Position numbers and translations under genes: made by a program
Part shown: one piece after another, positions 26,043 to 33,421 of the stretch
Layout: the number at the start of each line of letters is the position of its first letter
Numbering within the stretch: position 1 is the first letter of the stretch
Origin: Pseudonocardia hierapolitana
GTDB taxonomy: Bacteria > Actinomycetota > Actinomycetes > Mycobacteriales > Pseudonocardiaceae
Length of the DNA stretch: 64,000 nucleotides
Direction: 5' to 3'
Assembly: GCF_007994075.1 (NCBI RefSeq)
Contig: NZ_VIWU01000001.1
Coordinates: 1,550,001 to 1,614,000, forward strand
Notes under the pieces: model-generated
Database searches by the model: none
The model's input: only the letters and a program-made list of their open reading frames with translations
Told to the model about the DNA's origin: nothing

Positions 26043-28114
26043 CTCCCCCTCGGGACCGTGTGTCGGGCCGCGCCAGCGAACCACTTCCGAACTGGACCGG
26101 GCGATGGGCAGCCGGGGGAATCCCCTGTCTCGACGATCGACGCGACGCTGGGAACGCCTCTCGGGACGACAGCACCTCGGATGATCTCGACGCCCTCGCG
26201 ACGCTGGGGGCCGGCTTGCATGCGGCCGTGAGCACCGGATCCTGGTCTGCCGTACGAGACGCGCAGCTGCTCGCAGGGCTGGATGATGAGAGCCTCCAAC
26301 TCGACCGGCGGGAGATCGTCCTGCGGGACAACATCTCCTCGATCGCCCAGGTCTGTGAACGGTTCGTCACGCGGCTCGGTGAACTCGTGGAGCTTCGCCC
26401 GGTCGCCCAGGTCAAGCGGCCTGCCCGGAAGGCACTCGCCCGCCTGGCCGCGCACACCGAGGACTGGGCGGCCAGGACCCTGAGCGGCCCGATCCCACGG
26501 CGAGCCCTCGCCGTATCCCGCGATGAGGACGCGGACCTCTACGAGAACCGGATGGTGATCGAGCTCGTCCATCCGATCCTCACCTCGGCGATCTCAGCCC
26601 GTGTTCAGCGCCTTCGACGGATACGCGCCGACTTGGCCGATCTCGAACGTGCCCGCGACGAGGGAACGCATCGACGCCGGGACCTGCTGTACCGGTTTTG
26701 GGGAGGTGACGCCGCCCGGGTTGGGGAATCGTCCGATCGCGCCGAGCGGACACTTGAGGAGCTGGAAGGGCTCGGAGCCCGGTTGCAGAACCTGCGCGGT
26801 AGCACCCTCGGACGACTGCTTCGTGGCCGCCGAACTGGACTGCGGACGCTCCGGCGTACGAACGTCATCGCCAATGACCGCCACTATCGTGCTGCCGGTC
26901 TCGTGTGGTCGGCGTTCGACCGCAAGCCCGATCTTCAGGAAGACCCCGAAGAACGCAGTGAGCGGCTACGACGACGCCATCTGGCGTTCGATCGGTACGC
27001 GCTGGGATTGCTCGTTCGCGCGTTCGCCGAGCTCGGTTACTCGCCTGACGGCGACACTATCCCGTCCCCCGGCCACCCTGTCACCCTCACCGGAGCGTGG
27101 GGCACGGCGACCATCCGCAAGGACGACGACGGCACGCTCACCCTTGAGTCACACGGCACGGCGACGCGGTTCGTTCCCTTGATCGATCTCGTCGGGCCGG
27201 ACGACGACCCGACGACGGTCGAAGCGAGATGGCAGTCGGTGATCGGGGCGGTGGCGAAGCCCACGGTTGTCGTGCACCTCTCCGCAAGCGAACCCCTCCG
27301 CGCGCTGCCGCCCCGGCTGGCGGCACCCTTGATCTCCGCCGCCAAGGACGACATTGCGGGACGGCGCGACGCGACGGCGATCCCCGTCTCACCGCTGGAG
27401 ACGACCAGCTTGGAACGAGTGGCTCGCGCTGTCGCTACTGCGGTAATGGCGCCGGCATTGCTGAGCTACCCACCGGCCGTCTCGCTGGACGGTCGCCCCG
27501 TACCGCGGCGCCTCATCGAGCGGCTCATGGACCTCGGCCCTCCCCGCCTCGGGATGAGCCCGATCTTCCACCGACCGACCCCTGACGAACTCCACCTGCG
27601 ACGTCCGATGATCGCATCGGAGTCCACCCAGCTGGACACGCTCCTACGCGACATCAGCAGGAGGGCTAAGGCTCCTGGTTGGGAACGTGACATCGCCGAC
27701 GAGATCTTGCGCCTCCGGTCAGGCTTCGCTAACGCCGAGTCGGCCGTGAATACCTTCCTCACGTGTCCGGGATGCGGCAACGAGGCGAGCCCTGAGCAGG
27801 TGGGTCGGGAGAAGGACCTCTTTTCGATCACCTGTCGTTCGTGCGGCACGCGCTGGGGCCATGAACGATGTGGGGCCTGCCAGGCCCGCGTCCCGATCAT
27901 CGAGCCGGAACGCGAGCCTCTCAATCCAGAAGTACGCGGTCCCGGATGGGTCGAACGCATCTTCGGCCACGAGGCACTCGCGTCGCCCTGCTGGGCGCGA
28001 ACCGTCGGTGCCCGCTACATCTGCACCAGCTGCGGGAAATGCCCGGAAAGCGGGAGCGAGGCGGGAGTCAACTGCACCCGCTGCTACACCGCGCCGTCAT
28101 ACTGCGGGACATGA
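26039..28114 (+). CDS. DUF2357-like McrB partner with C-terminal zinc clusters
   Basis: 691 residues, GTG start in a GTGA overlap. The segment DEDADLYENRMVIELVHPILTSA near residue 160-185 resembles the conserved E-N-R core of DUF2357 proteins, which accompany McrB-like ATPases. About 575-691 carries at least eight cysteines in CxxC pairs (CPGCG, CRSCGTRWGHERCGACQ, CTSCGKC, CTRC), consistent with two or three zinc ribbons. I cannot see a PD-(D/E)xK nuclease like that of McrC, so nuclease activity is unproven. It is the last gene of the operon; a small hairpin lies at 28129. The McrB pairing is supported by adjacency, the DUF2357 call is tentative. Confidence 0.65.
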   Translation: MTPPRDRVSGRASEPLPNWTGRWAAGGIPCLDDRRDAGNASRDDSTSDDLDALATLGAGLHAAVSTGSWSAVRDAQLLAGLDDESLQLDRREIVLRDNISSIAQVCERFVTRLGELVELRPVAQVKRPARKALARLAAHTEDWAARTLSGPIPRRALAVSRDEDADLYENRMVIELVHPILTSAISARVQRLRRIRADLADLERARDEGTHRRRDLLYRFWGGDAARVGESSDRAERTLEELEGLGARLQNLRGSTLGRLLRGRRTGLRTLRRTNVIANDRHYRAAGLVWSAFDRKPDLQEDPEERSERLRRRHLAFDRYALGLLVRAFAELGYSPDGDTIPSPGHPVTLTGAWGTATIRKDDDGTLTLESHGTATRFVPLIDLVGPDDDPTTVEARWQSVIGAVAKPTVVVHLSASEPLRALPPRLAAPLISAAKDDIAGRRDATAIPVSPLETTSLERVARAVATAVMAPALLSYPPAVSLDGRPVPRRLIERLMDLGPPRLGMSPIFHRPTPDELHLRRPMIASESTQLDTLLRDISRRAKAPGWERDIADEILRLRSGFANAESAVNTFLTCPGCGNEASPEQVGREKDLFSITCRSCGTRWGHERCGACQARVPIIEPEREPLNPEVRGPGWVERIFGHEALASPCWARTVGARYICTSCGKCPESGSEAGVNCTRCYTAPSYCGT

Positions 28115-28128
28115 TATTCTTTTCGCAC

Positions 28129-28144
28129 GTAAGCTGCGGCTTAC
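28129..28144. terminator. Small hairpin after the ten-gene operon
   Basis: GTAAGC-TGCG-GCTTAC is a perfect 6-bp stem with a 4-base loop, 15 bases after the operon's last stop and between convergent genes. There is no T tract on the plus strand, so terminator function is uncertain. Confidence 0.3.
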
Positions 28145-28275
28145 CAGCTGGAGTCAAGTCGGCAGTGTCAATCGCCCCGACTGTCTTCATCTAACCTGAT
28201 GGTGTTGTCGACCTCCTCGACTACAGCCACTCCAAAGCGGTCACAATGTAGGCCTACGAGCCCTGGCCCGACAGA

Positions 28276-29832
28276 TCACGAGCGATTCCGCAAAGGGATC
28301 GATATACCGATCCGGAAGAAGTGGCGCATGCCCCAACTCGCCTTCGCGCACAAATTCAGGAGAACCACGACCTGCTGAAGAAGCCGATAAAGGCCGGCTT
28401 GCCTGAGGCGATGGCGAAGCGCCATTAGCCGGTCATCGAGCTGCACGCGGACAAGGGCCCGACTGGAATCAGTGAACAGGGCGCCCGACCCGCGAATGCG
28501 CACCACCCGCATTATTGGCACGCAGGCAAGCGTTGGAGAAGTCGGACGCAGATTCATTGAAAGCCTGCATCTGACTCGTTTGCGCATGTCACGCACAATA
28601 GTCACTACCTCGGCAGGAATCTCAAAGGCGATCGCCTTGACGCCACCTTCATACAATGGAGTTAGGACAGGCGGGACCCCCTCTGCAACAATTCCTTCCA
28701 TTTGCAGATCTCGCGTGATTCGCGCTGCCGGCCGCGTGAAACCTCGAAGCATTCGGTCGTCACCGTACCCGCATACCTCATAGATTACTTCACGGGGAAT
28801 GCGGCCGCCCAGAGTGGCGGCTTCGCGGATGACATCTGCGTGCTCCCACCCCTCTGCATCGAGACGTTCCAGCAAGGAGATGACCCCGACGGGCGTCCAA
28901 GAGCCAGACACCTCGCGGCCGACCCGCTCCGCGTCGTCAATCGACTCCTCGTTCACGTGGACGTGAAGTACGTGAGAACGCCTTAGGAGATCAGTGGGTC
29001 GCATCATGAATAGCTGAGCATTACATGCGCCGAACAGCTCTGACACGAGCTCCGGGCGTGGACCGATAACCTCTGATTGGTACCGCCACCACCAATCTTC
29101 CTTGACATCTCCAGTCACTATAAGGAGGTCACCACCGCGCCGACGGATTTCGTCGACAGACTGTTTCCAAACCAAATAGTCGCCTGCCGCGCCTTCCGGC
29201 AACGAACTATCAGCCTTCTCCGAATCGAGGTAGCCTGGCGGGACCTTCGCAGCCACTCGCGCAGCACCTTCTTTGATCGCAGCTCTCCACTCCTGCTCGG
29301 CAGGTGCCGCACCCACACGGCCGTCAAGCAGTTCCTCGAGTTGCTTCAGAACCTCCTCGCCCATTGCACCGCCAGCAATGCCAACGGACGCCGGAGCATG
29401 AGCTTCGACCGCCTCATTCAGCTCTCCATACATGGCACCGGCCATGCTGATCAGTCGTTCCCGATCTCTGTTGAGCACGGCCGTCGTACGCGCCCATTGG
29501 TCGATCGCGTCTATTAGCGAGCGCTGACTCTTGCTAAATGCATCCAAGACCTGTTTGGTACTGGCTCCACGGTTTACAATCACACTCAATCTGTTCCGCC
29601 AGAACTCACGCATAACCTGATGCGGAATCCAAAGGCGTTCACCCAGCCGTCGAAGGATGTCGAGGAGGTCATCACGGGTTGCGGAATTGTAGCGATAGAG
29701 ACTGAGCAAGACATTCGCGTCCAGTACGACAGTCGCGGTCCGTATTGCATTACTCAGCGCATCCTCATCAGGAACTCGATAGCCGCGAAAATCGTCGTAC
29801 ATCCCCCAGCCATCTGCGCGCTCGGTCGACAT
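28276..29832 (-). CDS. PIN_8-type nuclease protein with overprinted C-terminus
   Basis: 518 residues; ATG at 29832 with a GAGGTGG ribosome site. The first half is a PIN-like domain: VVLDANVLLSLYR near residue 35 supplies the first acidic residue, a REFWRNR segment follows, and LLIVTGDVKEDWWWRY near 240 is the signature of the PIN_8 family. Such proteins are predicted metal-dependent RNases or toxins; no antitoxin gene is beside it. From about residue 440 the reading frame runs antisense through a dead copy of the start of the helicase gene at 30034, so the last ~65-80 residues (Arg- and Leu-rich) are not ancestral PIN sequence. The gene and its flanks are visibly lower in G+C than the rest of the window, which supports recent transfer. 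Confidence 0.8.
   Translation of the reverse strand: MSTERADGWGMYDDFRGYRVPDEDALSNAIRTATVVLDANVLLSLYRYNSATRDDLLDILRRLGERLWIPHQVMREFWRNRLSVIVNRGASTKQVLDAFSKSQRSLIDAIDQWARTTAVLNRDRERLISMAGAMYGELNEAVEAHAPASVGIAGGAMGEEVLKQLEELLDGRVGAAPAEQEWRAAIKEGAARVAAKVPPGYLDSEKADSSLPEGAAGDYLVWKQSVDEIRRRGGDLLIVTGDVKEDWWWRYQSEVIGPRPELVSELFGACNAQLFMMRPTDLLRRSHVLHVHVNEESIDDAERVGREVSGSWTPVGVISLLERLDAEGWEHADVIREAATLGGRIPREVIYEVCGYGDDRMLRGFTRPAARITRDLQMEGIVAEGVPPVLTPLYEGGVKAIAFEIPAEVVTIVRDMRKRVRCRLSMNLRPTSPTLACVPIMRVVRIRGSGALFTDSSRALVRVQLDDRLMALRHRLRQAGLYRLLQQVVVLLNLCAKASWGMRHFFRIGISIPLRNRS
28324..28513 (+). pseudogene. Degenerate copy of the 5' end of the RelE-UvrD gene
   Basis: This stretch aligns with 30043-30240, the start of the intact helicase gene. 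By eye about 80% of the first 95 bases match, including a 10-base block through CAACTCGCCTTCGC and the block AGGCGATGGCGAAG; similarity continues through ACGCGGACAAGGGCC. A one-base gap and an in-frame TAG show it is dead. Similarity ends near 28513. It lies entirely inside the antisense PIN gene. Confidence 0.8.
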
Positions 29833-29951
29833 CCAGCCACCTCGTCACCTTCGAAGCTAACCTACCCGAGTCAGCTTGATCACACTAGCAGGTGACCCCG
29901 AACGATCACGAGAAGCAAACACAAATTCTGTGACAACTAGCCGAAGCGGAA

Positions 29952-29969
29952 CGCCTTATCATCAAGGCG
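29952..29969. repeat. Inverted repeat upstream of the RelE-UvrD gene
   Basis: CGCCTT-ATCATC-AAGGCG is a perfect 6-bp inverted repeat with a 6-base centre in the 201-base divergent gap between the PIN and helicase genes. It could be an operator or a hairpin in either leader; no convincing -10/-35 pair was found nearby. Confidence 0.3.
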
Positions 29970-30033
29970 CCCATGCGTCAACCACCGTCTATCCCGCTGA
30001 TCTCGGCCTCCCACCTACAGCTGGTAATGGAGC

Positions 30034-32181
30034 ATGATGCGAGGCATGCCTCAACTCGCCTTCGCCCACAGCTTCTGGGAAAGCTACGACCTGCTGGAGA
30101 AGCAGGTCAAGGCCGGCGTGCGCAAGGCGATGGCGAAGTTCCAGCAGCTCTCGATCGCCGAGCTGTACGCGGACAAGGGCCTGCACCTGGAGTCGGTGGA
30201 CAAGGCGCGTGACGCACGGATGCGGACGATCCGCATCACCGACTTCTGGCGCGGGGTCGTCCTCGCCCCCGACGACGGAAGCGACGTCTTCCTGTTGATC
30301 CGGGTCGTGCCGCACGACGACGCCTACGACTTCGCGGCCAAGCGGCTCTACACCGTCAACACGGCCACGCGCGGGCTGGAGGTGCGCAACGTCGTCGCGA
30401 TCGAGCAGCTCACGCCCCCGTTGGAGGAGGCGGCAGCGAGCGCGCCGTCGCTGCTGTTGGCCTCCTTCTCCGACACAGTGCTGCGCGATCTCGGCATCGA
30501 CGACCAGGTGCTGCGCGCAGCCCGGGCGATCAGCAACAAGGCCCAGCTGGAGGCGTTCGCCAGCCTGTTGCCGGAGGACCAGTACGAGGTGCTGCTGTAC
30601 CTCGCCGAGGGCTTCTCGCCCGAGGAGGTCTACCGCGACGTCGTGACCGAACGCCGGCCCGCAGCCGCCGACTCCACCGACCGCGACAGCCTCGAGATGG
30701 CCATCCTCAACACGACGAGCCGGATCACGCTCGTGACGAGCCCCGACGAGCTCGCCGACATCCTCGACAAGCCGTTCGCGGCGTGGCGGGTGTTCCTACA
30801 CCCGTCGCAGCGCCGCGTCGCCTATCGGGTCTCGTACCAGGGGCCGACGCAGGTGAGCGGCGGCCCGGGGACGGGCAAGACGGTGGTCGCCTTGCACCGC
30901 GTCAAGCACCTGCTGTCCCGCTCCCCCGACAGCCGGGTGCTGCTGACCACGTTCACCACCGCGCTCGCCGGGATGCTGCGCGAGAACCTGACGCTGCTGC
31001 TCGACGACGAGGATCAGCTGGCCCGCGTGCAGATCACCACCACTGACGCGTTCGCGAACCGGGTGGTGCGCGAGGCGACCGGTCGCCCGCAGTCCCCGAT
31101 CACGGATGCCGACGAGCTGCAGCTCTGGCGGCGGGTCTGCCGCCGGCACAAGCTGCCCTGGCCCGAACAGTTCCTGATGCAGGAGTACCGGCACGTCATC
31201 CTCGCCCAGCAGGTCACGAGCAAGGAGGACTACCTGCGGGTCGAGCGGCGCGGCCGAGGTTCGGCGTTGCGCGGGCGGCAGCGCGAGCAGCTCTGGCAGG
31301 CCGTCGAGGACTTCTCGGCCGAGCTGCGCGCCGCGGGACGGACGACGCACCTGCAGATCTGCGGGCGAGCGGCGGAGCTGCTCGCCGCGGAGGCCGCTGA
31401 GCACCGCGTCGACCACGTCGTCGTCGACGAAGCCCAGGACCTGCATCCGGCCCAGTGGCGGGTGGTGCGCGCGGCGGTCGCCGAGGGCCCAGACGATCTG
31501 TTCATCACCGGCGACCCGCACCAGCGGATCTACGACTCCCGGGTGTCGCTGCGCTCGCTCGGCATCTCCGTCGCGGGCCGCAGCAGCCGGCTGCGCATCA
31601 ACTACCGCAGCACCGCAGAGATCCTCGGGTGGTCGACCGCGGTGCTCGACGGGTCGCTCGTCGAGGAGCTGGGCGGCGACGGACCCGACACCCTGACGGG
31701 CTACCGCTCGCTGCTGCGCGGGAAGCGTCCGGACGCCTCGGGGTACGCATCCGAACACGCGGAGATCACGGCGCTCGTCGAACGCCTGCAGGGCTGGGTC
31801 GGACAGGGCATTCTCCCCAGCGAGATCGCCGTGTGCTCGCGGTTCAACATCCTGCTCGACAAGGTGCACGACCGGCTGGCTGCCGAAGGCATCCCGGCGG
31901 TGCGGGTGAAGGACCGCCCCGGTCCGGACGTCGACGGGGTGCGGCTGGCGAGCATGCACCTCATGAAAGGGCTGGAGTTCCGTTGTGTCGCGGTCGCCGG
32001 CGTCACCGCACGCGCCGTACCGTTCGCGAAGGAGATCACGCCCGCGGACGTCGACCGCCAGCAGCACGACAACGACCTGCTCAAGGAACGCTGCCTTCTG
32101 TTCGTCGCCTGCACCCGCGCACGGGAAGCCCTTGCCGTCTCCTGGAGCGGCACCCCGAGCCCGTTCCTGCCCGGCAGCTGA
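30034..32181 (+). CDS. UvrD-type SF1A helicase with RelE-like N-terminal domain
   Basis: 715 residues from ATG 30034; ATGs at 30037 and 30046 are alternatives, and similarity with the dead upstream copy begins at the 30046 Met. Residues 1-110 have a RelE/HigB-like pattern: DARMRTIRITDFWRGVVLAP, FLLIRVVPHDDAYDFA. The helicase follows with GGPGTGKTVVALHR near 276, DEAQDLHPAQW near 465, GDPHQRIYDS, INYRST, MHLMKGLEF near 641 and ACTRAREAL near 692, so all SF1A motifs are present. The front domain is like those of ribosome-dependent mRNA interferases, but here it is welded to a helicase and no antitoxin is adjacent. Such fusions recur in actinobacterial genomes; their role is unproven. It converges on the Mrr gene with a 54-base gap. 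Confidence 0.85.
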   Translation: MMRGMPQLAFAHSFWESYDLLEKQVKAGVRKAMAKFQQLSIAELYADKGLHLESVDKARDARMRTIRITDFWRGVVLAPDDGSDVFLLIRVVPHDDAYDFAAKRLYTVNTATRGLEVRNVVAIEQLTPPLEEAAASAPSLLLASFSDTVLRDLGIDDQVLRAARAISNKAQLEAFASLLPEDQYEVLLYLAEGFSPEEVYRDVVTERRPAAADSTDRDSLEMAILNTTSRITLVTSPDELADILDKPFAAWRVFLHPSQRRVAYRVSYQGPTQVSGGPGTGKTVVALHRVKHLLSRSPDSRVLLTTFTTALAGMLRENLTLLLDDEDQLARVQITTTDAFANRVVREATGRPQSPITDADELQLWRRVCRRHKLPWPEQFLMQEYRHVILAQQVTSKEDYLRVERRGRGSALRGRQREQLWQAVEDFSAELRAAGRTTHLQICGRAAELLAAEAAEHRVDHVVVDEAQDLHPAQWRVVRAAVAEGPDDLFITGDPHQRIYDSRVSLRSLGISVAGRSSRLRINYRSTAEILGWSTAVLDGSLVEELGGDGPDTLTGYRSLLRGKRPDASGYASEHAEITALVERLQGWVGQGILPSEIAVCSRFNILLDKVHDRLAAEGIPAVRVKDRPGPDVDGVRLASMHLMKGLEFRCVAVAGVTARAVPFAKEITPADVDRQQHDNDLLKERCLLFVACTRAREALAVSWSGTPSPFLPGS

Positions 32182-32235
32182 CGATCACTGGAAGTTGCGG
32201 TGTTGGACCCGTGCCCGGGCGGCGCTAAGGCACCG

Positions 32236-33150
32236 CTACTGTTCGAAGAAGTCCTCGTCGAGTTGTTTCAGCACGAAGGTCGTCTCGTCCTGCACCCCGA
32301 CGTTGTGGAGGATCATCAGCTCCGCGAGTCGCCGCCCGTCGATCAGGACGATCCGGTTGGGAATCTTGTCCACGTAGGCCAACGCGCCAGAGCTGAACGT
32401 ACTCGTCGTGATGAACACGCCATGTTCGGCCTGCTGGCCGTGCAGCGCTCCGACGAACGCCTGCATGTCCGGTCGGCCGACAGTGTTGTCGGCGGCATAA
32501 CGCTTTGCCTGGAAGTAGACGCGGTCCAGTCCGAGGATGTCCTGCCAAACGACGCCGTCGATCCCGCCATCGCCAGATCTGCCCAGATGCTCGGTGATCG
32601 CGCCCGCCCGACCGCCGTAGCCCATCGCGGTAAGCAGCTTGAGGACGAGCCGCTCCAGGAAGTCCGGAGGCTGATCGCGAATACGACGAAGCACTTCAAC
32701 ACCGAGCGCCTCGTTGCTCTCCCGCACTGCAGCGGCGATGGCTTCGAGCGGTGTCCCTTCCTCACGCTCGACCTCTGCGGCGCCGGTCGATTCGGTCGGC
32801 CCGGACTTCGTCCGTGACCGAAAATCGAGGTAGTCGTCGAACCGACTGAGAAGCGACATGTCCACCCGCTCCGGCCGCTCGGCCAATACCTCCCTGCCAC
32901 GCACAGTTATCTGCACGTGCCCGCGCCGGGGACGGGAGAGCAGACCGGCCTGCACAAGGTGAGTGATGGCCCATTGGATGCGGCTGTCGAACCTGCTGCC
33001 ACCGCTCGACAACTTCTCGGCCAGTTCGTCATCGGTCGCTTCGAACAGCCGAGCACACTCATCGCGTAGCCGGCGCCACGGGTAGACATCCCCGTCCGAC
33101 GTCGCGGTCAGGATCGGCAGCATCACGTGCTGGAAGTTGGGGATCGCCAT
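32236..33150 (-). CDS. Mrr-type restriction endonuclease
   Basis: 304 residues from the ATG at 33150, the usual length of Mrr; the frame stays open upstream to 33750, but that part is antisense to the next gene and has no family features. Residues 1-95 form the Mrr_N winged helix (MAIPNFQHVMLPIL, FDSRIQWAITHLVQAGLL, ITVRGREVL). Residues about 160-290 are the catalytic domain with GDGGIDGVV near 193 and YFQAKRY near 212, the D-(x)n-QxK core of the PD-(D/E)xK fold. Mrr proteins cut DNA carrying foreign methylation; related enzymes act as ordinary restriction partners. It is transcribed in the same direction as the methyltransferase gene 271 bases upstream, so it may be its cognate nuclease. Confidence 0.9.
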   Translation of the reverse strand: MAIPNFQHVMLPILTATSDGDVYPWRRLRDECARLFEATDDELAEKLSSGGSRFDSRIQWAITHLVQAGLLSRPRRGHVQITVRGREVLAERPERVDMSLLSRFDDYLDFRSRTKSGPTESTGAAEVEREEGTPLEAIAAAVRESNEALGVEVLRRIRDQPPDFLERLVLKLLTAMGYGGRAGAITEHLGRSGDGGIDGVVWQDILGLDRVYFQAKRYAADNTVGRPDMQAFVGALHGQQAEHGVFITTSTFSSGALAYVDKIPNRIVLIDGRRLAELMILHNVGVQDETTFVLKQLDEDFFEQ

Positions 33151-33421
33151 CGCAGCCGCTGGTACCTCATTCCCGGTGGTCGAGTGGGCCGACTTGGAGG
33201 CATCGACCGTGTCGAAGCGCAGGCCTCGTTCGCCCCGTTCGGCCGCCCATGTCTCGACGGAACGACGCTTCGCACCACGACCACCGGGCGACACATGACA
33301 AGATCGCCATCGTAGCGGAGGCGGGACACCTGACTCATGGCCCGGCGCGCCGTCGCCGACAGCTTCCGGAAGCTCAACGAGCGGCTGGAGACGCAACATG
33401 CGCGGATCGGCTGTGATCGAC

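Noticed and set aside
2946..28114. Calling the operon BREX, Pgl or canonical DISARM
   Set aside because: No PglZ/BrxZ, BrxL or BrxC is present, and the DISARM drmC phospholipase D and separate drmA/drmB genes are missing; only part of the set fits.
33151..33421. Short plus-strand frame around 33337 (ARRAVADSFRKLNERLETQ) as a gene remnant
   Set aside because: About 43 codons, no recognised family and no ribosome site; too little to support. Nothing else is seen in this 271-base gap.
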